From Bdellovibrio sp. (lineage in GTDB: Bacteria; Bdellovibrionota; Bdellovibrionia; Bdellovibrionales; Bdellovibrionaceae): a DNA stretch of 12,019 nucleotides. This document shows positions 1 to 7,814 of the stretch, piece after piece. Location of the stretch: the NCBI GenBank assembly GCA_017745015.1, contig JAGIAF010000082.1, positions 1 to 12,019 on the forward strand, read 5' to 3'. Each line of letters starts with the position of its first letter. Position 1 is the stretch's first letter. The notes beneath the pieces were generated by a model. The model saw nothing but the letters and a program-made list of their open reading frames with translations, searched no databases and was not told the origin of the DNA. Made by a program: the position numbers and the translations under genes.

Positions 1-628
1 CAGTTGGTCCTGTGTAGTCCCCATTGAACATTTTCTCCAAGATCTGCAAGTGTTCACTCCACATCTGCAGAACATTGTTTAAATCATACTCTAGGACATC
101 AGCTAAAAGAACAAAATCCTTATTTTCTAGTGCACGAAGTGCTTCTAAAACTGTCTGTTTGCTTTGGTTTTCTGCTTTAATCCAATCAACTGGACTCTGC
201 ACCAAGAAGCGATCCCCCATGAGCTCTTTCAAAGAGATCACGCTGTCGATCAAGTACTCACAGTTTTGAACAAGATCGTGGATCGGCTTCAACAAACCAC
301 TGAGTCCTTGTGAACGCATTCTTTGCGCCAAGCTTTCAGTTTTATCCTGCAACTCTGGAAGAGCTTCAATCCATGCACGAAGCACTTCGCCCACAAGATC
401 GTTGCCATTCTCAGTCATATACTCAAGGGTTTCGATTTGATCTAAGGACACCTCACCGAAGCGTGCTTCGTCAGATTCCTTGATCTCAAGACCGTTGATA
501 ATATAGCGGCACACAACCTGGTTGGAGGTGCGCAAATCATTTTCAATATCGGTGAATACGCGTGAAAGCTGCGTTTCTGTTTGATAGAAATTGCGAAGCT
601 CTTCACCGGTTACTTTAAAGCGTTCCAT
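1..628 (-). CDS. Uncharacterised helical protein, C-terminus cut by window edge
   Basis: I do not recognise this protein. Reading leftward from an ATG at 628, about 209 codons run to the window edge with no stop, beginning MERFKVTGEELRNFYQTETQ. It is rich in Glu, Leu, Gln and Asp, has no signal peptide or membrane segment, and looks mostly alpha-helical. It contains single Cys residues but no Cys cluster or obvious catalytic motif. The start is well supported: GGAGG lies 6 nt upstream, inside the end of the preceding glycosyltransferase gene, and the two genes overlap by 14 nt, so translation is probably coupled. It appears to be the next gene of the glycosyltransferase operon. A role in the same process is inferred from position only; a helical scaffold or partner protein is one possibility. 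Confidence 0.85.
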   Translation of the reverse strand, partial: MERFKVTGEELRNFYQTETQLSRVFTDIENDLRTSNQVVCRYIINGLEIKESDEARFGEVSLDQIETLEYMTENGNDLVGEVLRAWIEALPELQDKTESLAQRMRSQGLSGLLKPIHDLVQNCEYLIDSVISLKELMGDRFLVQSPVDWIKAENQSKQTVLEALRALENKDFVLLADVLEYDLNNVLQMWSEHLQILEKMFNGDYTGPT

Positions 629-2078
629 CTTTTTCCTCCACGCGGACAGTTGTTTCCTCTTGAGGAATGTAGACACGAAGGTGGCGCTTGAAGCGCTCAT
701 GGATACTCAAAGTTGCTGCACAAATTTCCTCTTGCGTGCCCGGTGCCACACGAATCTTTTCCGTGTGATACCAGTTCATAAGAGGACTCAACTCCGGCAC
801 CAATCGGCTAATAGATTTAATAACTTCTTCACCGCTTGCGATGAAGTTCGCTACTGCCGCTACTCCCTTTTCAGGAATCAACTGGAACTGGCTCATTAAG
901 AAGTCATTGATATCATTCAATTTCATTGCGCCCTCGATCACTTCAATGCGATCAGCAATCGGGAAAGGAGCTCCCAAATAAAGAGCCTGAACCAAATCCC
1001 ATTGGAAGCGTTCTGTCGGATTTTCTTGGTTCGCGCTATAGCTGACCAAGCCCGCACTGCGGATGATCAGTTCTGGATCCGCAACACCTTCTAGCAACTG
1101 CGCGATGATTTCGCCCACACGCTCAGGGACTAACTGCGTGGAATCTTCCACACGATAGATCAAACCCAAAGTCGCTTTCGGACCTGTTTCCCAGAAATTC
1201 ACCGCCCCCATGCTGATGTTCAGCGTTGGAGTGTCTGTCAAGGAAGCCATGTGAATAGGCGCACTGTCACAGCCAACGAGCAATTCAGCTTTTTTCAAAA
1301 CTGTGAAAAGCTCGGCCATGCGAGTTTGACCTACTAAGTTAATAACTGTCGCACTGGTTGCCTGGGCAATGATTTCTTCCGCGATGGAAGCTTCATTGGG
1401 TGCACCAATCAAAACAATCGGCAGACCTTGATAGCGGCGCGCAAAGTAATCCAATGCACGGCCCCAAGCTGCGCCGGACATAGCCTTATGCTTTTCACTG
1501 GCCCCCACGTGCACAGCCATATAGGCCTGAGGCAAATCCATAGACAACTCGGGCAATTGCGGAGCCGCCCAGTCTTCTTCGACATACTCAACACCCAACA
1601 TAGACGCGAAGATGTCAGCCACGTGCACGCGATTCGCTTTATTCACGCCCACTTGAGCATAGAAGTAAGCACTGATCTCGTCAGCGGCGCAGAAATAACC
1701 ATCGCGGAATCGCGTATAACCCAACACTTCGGTATGAGGCAGAGTCAACGCGTGTGTCAGATAGCTTGAAAAAGGCGAGAACGTCAGATTGATAATCTGA
1801 TCAAAGTTTTCAGCGCGAAGATTTTCCGTGAACTCTTCCATGCGGTTCAAAGAATCTTCGATATGAATACCTTCTGTTACCAAAGGTTCCAAAATATGAC
1901 CGCTTGGCAAAACGTGGTGTTTATCAACCGCCGTCAAACCTTCCACCGCGCCTTCAAAACGTGGACGAGTCAAAAAATGAATTTCCGCTTGCGGATACAA
2001 ACGACGCACGGCCCGGATCGCAGGCCATGACATATAAATATCCCCTAATCTAGCGAGTTGCAGAATGAGAATTTTCAT
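615..2078 (-). CDS. GT9 family glycosyltransferase (heptosyltransferase-like) with C-terminal extension
   Basis: This 487-residue protein is a probable glycosyltransferase of family GT9 (ADP-heptose:LPS heptosyltransferase type, GT-B fold). It begins MKILILQLARLGDIYMSWPA, the usual first strand and acceptor-side loop, and carries GCDSAPIHMASLTDTP at about residues 269-284, matching the family's nucleotide-sugar motif (G-D-T/S-x-P/A-x-H-x-A). The GT9 part ends near residue 340, the normal family length. About 145 further residues form a helical extension of unknown role. No signal peptide is seen, so it is probably cytoplasmic or peripheral at the inner membrane. Its ATG follows a poorly spaced AAGGAA and lies inside a small upstream gene (2050-2223), so re-initiation is likely. 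The sugar and acceptor cannot be told from sequence. Flagellin or LPS glycosylation are both possible; context near fliD and fliS favours flagellar or surface modification. Confidence 0.9.
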   Translation of the reverse strand: MKILILQLARLGDIYMSWPAIRAVRRLYPQAEIHFLTRPRFEGAVEGLTAVDKHHVLPSGHILEPLVTEGIHIEDSLNRMEEFTENLRAENFDQIINLTFSPFSSYLTHALTLPHTEVLGYTRFRDGYFCAADEISAYFYAQVGVNKANRVHVADIFASMLGVEYVEEDWAAPQLPELSMDLPQAYMAVHVGASEKHKAMSGAAWGRALDYFARRYQGLPIVLIGAPNEASIAEEIIAQATSATVINLVGQTRMAELFTVLKKAELLVGCDSAPIHMASLTDTPTLNISMGAVNFWETGPKATLGLIYRVEDSTQLVPERVGEIIAQLLEGVADPELIIRSAGLVSYSANQENPTERFQWDLVQALYLGAPFPIADRIEVIEGAMKLNDINDFLMSQFQLIPEKGVAAVANFIASGEEVIKSISRLVPELSPLMNWYHTEKIRVAPGTQEEICAATLSIHERFKRHLRVYIPQEETTVRVEEKDGTL

Positions 2079-2223
2079 TTTGGATTTGTTCCTTTGCTAG
2101 TTCAGCAACAAGTTTAATTGTTTCCGCTTCCTGATTATAAGTCTGCGTCTTCGTAACTTCGGTGTAAGCCTGTTCGAGCTTCTTCAAAGCCACTGATAGG
2201 TAATTGTCCAATTCCTGTTGCAT
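2050..2223 (-). CDS. Small overlapping gene, 57-residue helical protein
   Basis: This reading frame begins with ATG at 2223 and ends with TAG at 2050-2052, encoding 57 residues that start MQQELDNYLSVALKKLEQAY. An AAGGAAGGAG ribosome binding site sits 6 nt before the ATG, better than that of either neighbour. The product is rich in Glu, Gln, Lys, Ala and Leu, with heptad-like spacing typical of a helix or short coiled coil, and has no Cys. Codon choice (GAA, CAG, AAG, GCT) looks like the surrounding genes. It overlaps the last 89 nt of the upstream GT9 gene and the first 29 nt of the downstream one, filling the only real gap between them. The function is unknown; it could be a partner or stabiliser of the glycosyltransferases. 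An in-frame TAG lies shortly upstream, so it is not a simple extension of the GT9 frame. Confidence 0.65.
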   Translation of the reverse strand: MQQELDNYLSVALKKLEQAYTEVTKTQTYNQEAETIKLVAELAKEQIQNENSHSATR

Positions 2224-3709
2224 AGTAGGCTCCTTCCTTGGAGACGATTTCTAAATAGCGAACGATATTATTGCGTACTTCTAAAAGTTCACGGACCTGC
2301 TCAAGAGCGGCGTGAACGCGGTCATAGATCTGAACTGGCACTGCGAAGCGAGTAGTCAAAGCTTCGACCACGGCTTTGAAGTATCCCGCTTGATCTTGAC
2401 CTGATTTCAAAATTTCCTGGGCACACATAATCAGGTCAGCTACCTCTGAAGACTGCAATGACGTTTTCTTTTGCAGAACTTCACGCGCTGGCAGGGCCTT
2501 CTCAATTTTCGCAAGCCACGTATTGTAAACTTGTGATTGAGATTGCCAAGCCGACATTTCGGCTCTGACTGCTGTGCCGTCGAATCTGGTAACAAATTTT
2601 AAAGCGATATCGGCATAGAAGGGCTCGACATCTTTATGGCTTTTATTCAGATAAGTTCCCCACACTGTGCGCTCTAACTCACGCGCATTCAGTGTCGGAA
2701 TTTTCTGTTTACCGCTGAGCTGATCCCAAACCGCAGTGAATACTCGATCCACGGAAATCTGTTCCGCGCAGAGATGGGTCGCTTTACTGCAGGATTGCGA
2801 ATGACCACAAGGTGCGCATGGCACATTGCCCGTCAAGACTTCAGCATTTTGCGAGAAAGCTGAGGTTTTAGTCCAATCACTGCTGCCCAAAGCAAGCTCC
2901 ACAATCGGAGTTCCCAATTGCGCTGCCAGGTGCTTAATACTGGTATCCCCCGTCACCAAAAGCGCTGCATGTTGCAGATGCTCTTTTGCCTCCGCAAGAT
3001 CACAGATCAAAAGATCTGACTCGCCAAAGACTTGAGACAATGTCTCACGCTCAAACGGGGCACCGAGGACACAAACTTCATAGTCCACCAGTGTCGCCTC
3101 AATAGTTTCTTTAAGGTCACGGTAGTTCATCAAACCCCAGTTCTTTTTCACATCACTTGTAAGGCATTGCAAAAGAACCAGTTTCGATTTTTTACGCTCC
3201 CCTGACACCTGCGGCGCCACGGGAATATCAAAGCTATTTCCCAAAAGCTCCACATAGTGGAATAAGGATTTTTCAACTCCCGAAAAACGGTCATTGAAAT
3301 AGCACAACCAACGATTCTCCAGTCCTTGAAAGCGACCGTCTTGTTGGTAAAGACCTTCTTTTGTCGGAGCTTCAATAGCCCCAACAAGATAAGCTGAAAG
3401 TTTATTGTGAGTGAAGTTAAGTACTTGATCGTATTTCTCTTGGCTCAACTCCTGAACCAAGCGCTCCAGCTGCGAGTAAGACCAAAGGATATTATAGGCG
3501 GCTTCGCCCAAACCTCTTTGCAATGACTCGCGATCAAAAAAGAAATAGCGATCCACTAATCCCGGCAGCACATTTTGCACAGAAGCAAATTGCTGGTTGA
3601 TTAGCATGTGGATTTCCGCATGTGGATACTTCGCACGAAGACCGCGCAACAGCGGCTCCTGTTGGATGATATCCCCAAGACGTAAAAGAGAAACGACAAG
3701 TATCTTCAT
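2135..3709 (-). CDS. GT9 family glycosyltransferase (heptosyltransferase II-like) with C-terminal extension
   Basis: This 524-residue protein is a second GT9-type glycosyltransferase. It begins MKILVVSLLRLGDIIQQEPL, nearly the same opening as the downstream GT9. It has VTGDTSIKHLAAQLGTP at about residues 252-268, the expected nucleotide-sugar binding motif. After it comes a four-cysteine set (C298, C301, C307, C314; C-x2-C-x5-C-x6-C), similar to the Cys-rich loop of many heptosyltransferase II-like members and possibly metal-binding. Residues from about 330 onward are an extra, mainly helical region of nearly 200 residues. No signal peptide is present. It starts 2 nt after the preceding gene's stop. 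The last 28 or so residues are read in a frame that also carries the 57-codon gene at 2050-2223, and their codon use (several CGA, GGA and TTA) looks non-native, so this tail may be dispensable. Donor and acceptor are unknown. Confidence 0.9.
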   Translation of the reverse strand: MKILVVSLLRLGDIIQQEPLLRGLRAKYPHAEIHMLINQQFASVQNVLPGLVDRYFFFDRESLQRGLGEAAYNILWSYSQLERLVQELSQEKYDQVLNFTHNKLSAYLVGAIEAPTKEGLYQQDGRFQGLENRWLCYFNDRFSGVEKSLFHYVELLGNSFDIPVAPQVSGERKKSKLVLLQCLTSDVKKNWGLMNYRDLKETIEATLVDYEVCVLGAPFERETLSQVFGESDLLICDLAEAKEHLQHAALLVTGDTSIKHLAAQLGTPIVELALGSSDWTKTSAFSQNAEVLTGNVPCAPCGHSQSCSKATHLCAEQISVDRVFTAVWDQLSGKQKIPTLNARELERTVWGTYLNKSHKDVEPFYADIALKFVTRFDGTAVRAEMSAWQSQSQVYNTWLAKIEKALPAREVLQKKTSLQSSEVADLIMCAQEILKSGQDQAGYFKAVVEALTTRFAVPVQIYDRVHAALEQVRELLEVRNNIVRYLEIVSKEGAYYATGIGQLPISGFEEARTGLHRSYEDADL

Positions 3710-3711
3710 TC

Positions 3712-4323
3712 TTATTTCACCAATTCACCCAGCGCTCTGAAGATCTGCTTTTGACCTTCTTGAGCCTGAGAAGCTTCTACTACTGGCAAAACGTCCCTGA
3801 TTGACAACAAGTTAGAGGATTGAAAGTACAGAGCTTTCATATTGATACCAAGCTCTTCAAAGTGGTATTTCACCGCGTCCGCAGAACGGCCCGTCAAGTG
3901 ACCAAAGAACTCAGAGAACAAGTTCACTTGATTGCCCCAGCACTCGCGGAAAGAAAGTACGTAAGCACGATTGGCAATAACATCAGCGTAAACATCCGAT
4001 TTCATCAAATCTTGAACATTTTCAGCGATAACCAACTCAATACGGTCCGCAATTTCAGGGAATTGAGATCTGAAAACAGGCACCAAAGCATCGCGAGAAT
4101 CCACAACTGTGATTTTGATGCTTGGATCAAGATCAGCCAACGCTTCGACGTGAAAGCCGGAACCCAAACCGATAATGACAACATGTGAAGAAGGAATCGG
4201 GCCCAATGAGTAAGTCCATTTCAAAGCTTCGCCGCGTGGATCACGAAGAGACGCCAATGCCTGGCCTTCTTCAAAAGAGATAAGAGATGATTCGTGATTT
4301 TCAGAGAAAGTGACCATCGCCAT
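3712..4323 (-). CDS. Rossmann-like protein resembling Maf N-terminal region or a SAM methyltransferase
   Basis: This 203-residue protein has a glycine-rich nucleotide-binding loop, VVIIGLGSGFHVEALADL, at about residues 48-65, followed by ITVVDSRDALVPVF with an acidic residue (D75) at the end of the second strand. This is the layout of a SAM-binding Rossmann fold. It also resembles the region before the catalytic domain in Maf (motility-associated factor) flagellin glycosyltransferases, where a similar GxGxGxHxE loop follows a segment like the LRDPRGEA seen here. Maf proteins are usually over 500 residues, and the catalytic Maf domain is absent, so this is at most a Maf-like fragment domain. 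It starts 1 nt after the stop of the TPR gene and ends 2 nt before a GT9 gene, so it belongs to a tight operon. A regulatory or modifying role in glycosylation is inferred. Confidence 0.8.
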   Translation of the reverse strand: MAMVTFSENHESSLISFEEGQALASLRDPRGEALKWTYSLGPIPSSHVVIIGLGSGFHVEALADLDPSIKITVVDSRDALVPVFRSQFPEIADRIELVIAENVQDLMKSDVYADVIANRAYVLSFRECWGNQVNLFSEFFGHLTGRSADAVKYHFEELGINMKALYFQSSNLLSIRDVLPVVEASQAQEGQKQIFRALGELVK

Positions 4324-4324
4324 A

Positions 4325-5359
4325 TTACGCTGCCTTTACTGATTGGTTGATTTTCTTTTTTAGGTCTCTAACTTCATGATTATTTGGGTTCCATAAAAGA
4401 ACGCGCTCCACTTCAAGTGATGCTTTGTCCATTTGACCTGTAGTACAGAACAAATTGATAAGAACCAAAGACATATCTTCGTCTTCTTCAACGTTAGATA
4501 GATACTCTTCCAAAGACTCGATGGCCTTATGAATACGTCCGTCACGCACGCCCCAGTTTGCCGCCAAGTGAACAGCCGTTCTATTTTTAGAATTGATATC
4601 CAGAGCGGATTCAAGATTTGCCCAGGCAAGTTCACTATCGCCGAATTGGTTATGAACCATTGCCAAACCAACCCATGCTTTGTCGTTCTCCGCGTTGATC
4701 TCGACAGCCTTGCGGAAGCAATAAAGAGACTTATCGAAATCACCGCGTTGAACTTCCAAAGTACCAAAGTTCACCAGCAATACGTCAGATTGCGTATTTA
4801 CGGTGTAAGCTTTGTTATAGAACTCTTCCGCCGCATCGAAATCACCTTGGCGTACAAAGATGTTGCCCATGTTTTTATACAGCTCGAAAAGCTCGTCGTT
4901 TTCTTCTGTAATTACAGAAAGAGCCTCGTAGTATTTTTCCAAAGCTTCTTGATCGCGATTCATCTTATATAGGGAGGTCGCAAGACCCAACAGACTTTCA
5001 AAGCCGTAGTCTGATTTCACCCACGCGTTCAAAACAATTTGCGCTTCACTGTTACGGCCCGTCTTTTCAAGAGCGCCTGCCAACATACGAAGAGTCGCAG
5101 GATTTTTGGAATCAAGATTGCTTGCTTGACGCAAAAGATTCAAAGCCAGGGCGTATTCGCCGTGCTTTGATAAGATGCGAGCATTTTGCAAATATTTAGA
5201 AACGCGCGGATCCTGGTGCGCAGTTTCTTCTTTTGCCGTTTGAATATCTGATTCGAAATCAGCAAGAGCTTGCAACGAATCGAAGTAAATTCGACCCGAC
5301 TTATCAATGTGTGAAGTTTCACTGGACTTTCGAACGATCTGATTTTCCAACATCTGCAT
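4325..5359 (-). CDS. Tetratricopeptide repeat protein
   Basis: This is a 344-residue TPR protein. From about residue 52 to the C-terminus it is built of roughly seven 34-residue helix-turn-helix repeats, with recurring signatures such as ALNLLRQASNLDSKNPATL, ALEKYYEALSV, AAEEFYNKAYTVN and SLYCFRKAVEINAENDKAW. The first 50 residues are polar and lack a signal peptide, which suggests a cytoplasmic scaffold. The start chosen is the ATG at 5359, because GGAGG lies exactly 6 nt upstream; an upstream in-frame TTG at 5401 would add 14 residues but has no comparable ribosome binding site. It opens the glycosylation-type gene cluster, 1 nt before the Maf/methyltransferase-like gene. TPR proteins commonly sit beside glycosyltransferases and organise complexes; that role here is inferred from position. 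Confidence 0.92.
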   Translation of the reverse strand: MQMLENQIVRKSSETSHIDKSGRIYFDSLQALADFESDIQTAKEETAHQDPRVSKYLQNARILSKHGEYALALNLLRQASNLDSKNPATLRMLAGALEKTGRNSEAQIVLNAWVKSDYGFESLLGLATSLYKMNRDQEALEKYYEALSVITEENDELFELYKNMGNIFVRQGDFDAAEEFYNKAYTVNTQSDVLLVNFGTLEVQRGDFDKSLYCFRKAVEINAENDKAWVGLAMVHNQFGDSELAWANLESALDINSKNRTAVHLAANWGVRDGRIHKAIESLEEYLSNVEEDEDMSLVLINLFCTTGQMDKASLEVERVLLWNPNNHEVRDLKKKINQSVKAA

Positions 5360-5446
5360 GAATTTCCTCCGCAAGAATGGATGGAGCAACTCAGATGCCA
5401 AAGCTTCAGTTTCATTTTATTTGATTTTAAGACTTCTTAAGAGATC

Positions 5447-5477
5447 TTGAGCCCAGGAGTTTGACTCTTGGGCTCAA
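5447..5477. terminator. 14-bp hairpin between fliT-like and TPR genes
   Basis: TTGAGCCCAGGAGT and ACTCTTGGGCTCAA form a 14-bp stem with one G-T wobble and a 3-nt loop (TTG). It lies 59 nt past the fliT/flgN-like stop and about 88 nt before the TPR start. There is no T-tract directly after the stem on the minus strand, so a classic intrinsic terminator is doubtful. It could be a partial terminator, an mRNA-stability or processing hairpin, or an operator-like palindrome that sets lower expression of the downstream cluster. Confidence 0.55.
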
Positions 5478-5535
5478 CTTACCGTCAGCTTTTTGTCAGG
5501 AAAATTTTTCCCAGACCGGACTAAGCGACGAAGAA

Positions 5536-5961
5536 TTATACTTCTTCATCTAGACGTTTAGTGAACGTATTTGTTTTATAACCACCGATAGCTTTGCGAT
5601 TCTTACGAACCTCTTGCAACTCTTTGATAATAGAGTTTTTCGCCATCTCGATGCACGCAAGTACTTGAATATCTTGCTCAATAATTCTTGAAACGTACTC
5701 ATCTTTGATCGTCAAAGCTTCCTTAACTTGTTGGCGGTCTGTTTCAGCCATTGTGATCGTCTCGCCCATGTCGTTATGTGCTCTATCGATTTGCGCATCT
5801 ACATATTTAAGGACATCAAGAATTCTTTCGCGCGTTTGATAGAAGTGCTGAAGATTATCGAATTGACCTTGTGCGAAGTTCACAAGTTCCACTTCATTCA
5901 ACGAATAGAATTTTTCAAGGTAATGATTTTTTTCATTCAACAAGCTGATGATTCTGTGCAT
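5536..5961 (-). CDS. Probable FliT/FlgN-like flagellar export chaperone
   Basis: This short, fully helical protein has 141 residues from the chosen start (MHRIISLLNEKNHYLEKFYS). It sits immediately downstream of fliS, the normal place for fliT. Size, high charge, absence of Cys clusters and membrane segments, and the pattern of long amphipathic helices (LLNEKNHYLEKFYSLNEVEL, then RERILDVLKYVDAQI) fit the FliT/FlgN group of type III export chaperones, which hold FliD or the hook-filament junction proteins before secretion. Sequence identity in this group is always low, so the assignment rests mainly on context. The ATG at 5961 is preferred because GGAGGG stands 4-5 nt upstream; an ATG at 5973 would add four residues but has only a weak AGGA before it. 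The gap to the fliS stop is 16 nt, so the two are co-transcribed. Confidence 0.7.
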   Translation of the reverse strand: MHRIISLLNEKNHYLEKFYSLNEVELVNFAQGQFDNLQHFYQTRERILDVLKYVDAQIDRAHNDMGETITMAETDRQQVKEALTIKDEYVSRIIEQDIQVLACIEMAKNSIIKELQEVRKNRKAIGGYKTNTFTKRLDEEV

Positions 5962-5977
5962 GTTACCCTCCATTGTC

Positions 5978-6385
5978 CTAACCCGCTTTCTGTCCTGAGT
6001 CGTCTGATTCTTTTTTGATTTTTTCTACGGCTTGCACCCAACCATCATAAAGAGTATTGAGCAGCTTCAAGTTTGCATGAAGCGGAGCTGCGTCTCCTTT
6101 GATATTTGCTTGAGTGTATTGCTCCATCATGAACATATAGAGCTGTTCAAGCTGGGAGGCGATCTCGCCACCTACTTTGTGGTCAAGAGTGTTGTTAAGT
6201 TCCATGATAATGTCGAAGGCACGACCAATGTTCATACCACGATCCGCAATCTTTTTTTCCTCAATAGCTTTAATCGCAAGCTTGGTAAACTTGATGGCAC
6301 CTTCATAGAGCATCAAAAGAATCTTCTCGCGACTCGCGCTTTGTACGGATGTCGTTTTATATTTTTGGTAAGCGTTCTTGTTCAT
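5978..6385 (-). CDS. fliS: Flagellar export chaperone FliS
   Basis: This 135-residue protein is FliS, the cytosolic chaperone that binds the C-terminus of newly made flagellin, prevents premature polymerisation and delivers it to the flagellar type III export gate. It shows the family hallmarks in order: an N-terminal AYQKYKTTSVQSASREKIL, then LMLYEGAIKFTKLAIKAI (the characteristic L-x-L/M-Y-x-G-A), then a helix carrying NIGRAFDIIMELNNTLDHK and a final region ending with a polar tail. Length is normal for the family. The start is preceded by GAGGGG with 4-5 nt spacing. It lies 58 nt after fliD and 16 nt before the fliT-like gene, the classic fliD-fliS-fliT order. Its clients would be the flagellins encoded about 3-6 kb upstream. 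Confidence 0.96.
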   Translation of the reverse strand: MNKNAYQKYKTTSVQSASREKILLMLYEGAIKFTKLAIKAIEEKKIADRGMNIGRAFDIIMELNNTLDHKVGGEIASQLEQLYMFMMEQYTQANIKGDAAPLHANLKLLNTLYDGWVQAVEKIKKESDDSGQKAG

Positions 6386-6443
6386 CGTCCCCTCGCCTGG
6401 TTCTTCACCGGTTAAACGTCCCTAGTTAAATTAGTTCCTATTC

Positions 6444-7814
6444 CTAGCCACCCTGGTGTGCCATCGCCGCAAACTTCGCTTGCTGCGCTTGCATCTCTGA
6501 CATCTTTTGCTCAAGATTTGCAAACTTCGTCCTAAGACTGTCCTCTTTGCGCTCGAGCTGTCTTTCCTTCGTATCAATACGTTGATTGATCTGCTTAATC
6601 TGAGACTCCAAACCGCGTTTACGGTTGGCGATGCCCCCGAACTGACCGTTCGTTAGATTCGTGATCGTTCTTTTCACCGTTGCTACGAAACCTGTGGCAA
6701 ATCCATCACCTCTAAAGAATGCAGCCACCCCTGCTGGATTTGCATTCAAGACTTTATTGAACTTGTCTTGATTGAATTCCAAAGTACCGCTTCTGTTAAA
6801 TGTGATACCCAATTCATTCACACGCGTGATCGGAGTTTCCACTCCACCCACAGGATTCAGAATCGTACTGCGCAATGAACTTTCGATCGTGCGAAGCAAG
6901 CCGTCACCACCCAAAGGACCCAATTGCGGATTTCCGCCCTTAGCTCCCGGAGTCAATTGATGCTGCTTTTGGATAAATCCCAAAGCTGCATTGTATGAGT
7001 CGACAAACGTTTTAATTTTGCCGCTGATGACTTCTAAGTTTTCTTTCACCGTCATATTGATGGTTTTTCCAGGTGCCGCGGATTTAAGATCCAAGGTCAC
7101 ACCGGGAACCAACGTGGTGGATTTATTTTCCGGAAGTTCAACTTCAAACCCATCAACTTTAACAATGGCATTCTTCGAAGGACGGGACTGATCAAAGTAC
7201 AAGTCTTGATCACCATCCAACATGTAAATTTTGGGAAACGTAATTTGATTGTCATCTCCCGTAGCCATGCCCGAAACCAAAAGCTTAAATGGATTTTCTT
7301 TGTCCTTACGGTCCTCCAACACTTGGGCTTTCAAACCCACATTGGCTGCATTAATTTGATTCGCAACGCCGTCCAATGTGTTGTTCTTCCCATTGATATA
7401 AACTTCTTTTGTTCCCTCTGGAGTGTCGAACTTGATATAGCCAACACCCAGTTGAGTTTCATTTTTATCCGGAAATCCGTTTGAGATTGCCGATGGCTTT
7501 TCTGCCAACTGCACAACTTCAAGCGAATAGTTCCCTGGCACCGCTACTGCCGGGTCAATGGCGCCGTCGACAATTGACGTGTCGCTGGAAGTAAATTTCT
7601 TATCAGCAAAACCGCGCGTGTTCGTCAGCTCACCCAAGTTTTTGGTGATGTCGTTCACTTTGGATTCAAGCTCACTCACGAGTTTAAGCTTGTCGTCCTT
7701 CTCAGTTTTTTTCGTTTCCATTTGCTTCACAGGAATACGCTCAGCATCCATCAGCTGCTCGACGATATTTGGTGGTAGCCCAGAGGCCATGCCTGTAATT
7801 CGTATTCCTGCCAT
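6444..7814 (-). CDS. fliD: Flagellar filament cap protein FliD (hook-associated protein 2)
   Basis: This 456-residue protein is FliD, which forms the oligomeric cap at the filament tip and guides folding of exported flagellin. The N-terminal domain begins MAGIRITGMASGLPPNIVEQ, containing the family motif GMASGLP followed by a long helix with ER-IPVKQ. The C-terminal FliD domain (about residues 255-456) has VDSYNAALGFIQKQ, the SLRSTIL region, LGITFNRSGTLEFNQDKF, and ends in a long coiled-coil segment with QIKQINQRIDTKERQLERKE. Length is typical. The start codon has only a weak GAGA at long spacing, with an in-frame TGA just upstream, so no longer version is possible. A 171-nt gap separates it from the flaG-like gene; I saw no convincing promoter there. 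Co-expression with fliS follows from the 58-nt gap. Confidence 0.96.
   Translation of the reverse strand: MAGIRITGMASGLPPNIVEQLMDAERIPVKQMETKKTEKDDKLKLVSELESKVNDITKNLGELTNTRGFADKKFTSSDTSIVDGAIDPAVAVPGNYSLEVVQLAEKPSAISNGFPDKNETQLGVGYIKFDTPEGTKEVYINGKNNTLDGVANQINAANVGLKAQVLEDRKDKENPFKLLVSGMATGDDNQITFPKIYMLDGDQDLYFDQSRPSKNAIVKVDGFEVELPENKSTTLVPGVTLDLKSAAPGKTINMTVKENLEVISGKIKTFVDSYNAALGFIQKQHQLTPGAKGGNPQLGPLGGDGLLRTIESSLRSTILNPVGGVETPITRVNELGITFNRSGTLEFNQDKFNKVLNANPAGVAAFFRGDGFATGFVATVKRTITNLTNGQFGGIANRKRGLESQIKQINQRIDTKERQLERKEDSLRTKFANLEQKMSEMQAQQAKFAAMAHQGG

Noticed and set aside
2135..2250. Programmed frameshift joining the GT9 to the 57-codon frame
   Set aside because: No slippery heptamer is seen near the junction, and the small frame has its own ATG and strong ribosome binding site.
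5360..5401. Longer N-terminus for the TPR protein from a TTG start
   Set aside because: A perfect GGAGG at 6-nt spacing precedes the ATG at 5359, and the upstream 14 codons have no such signal.
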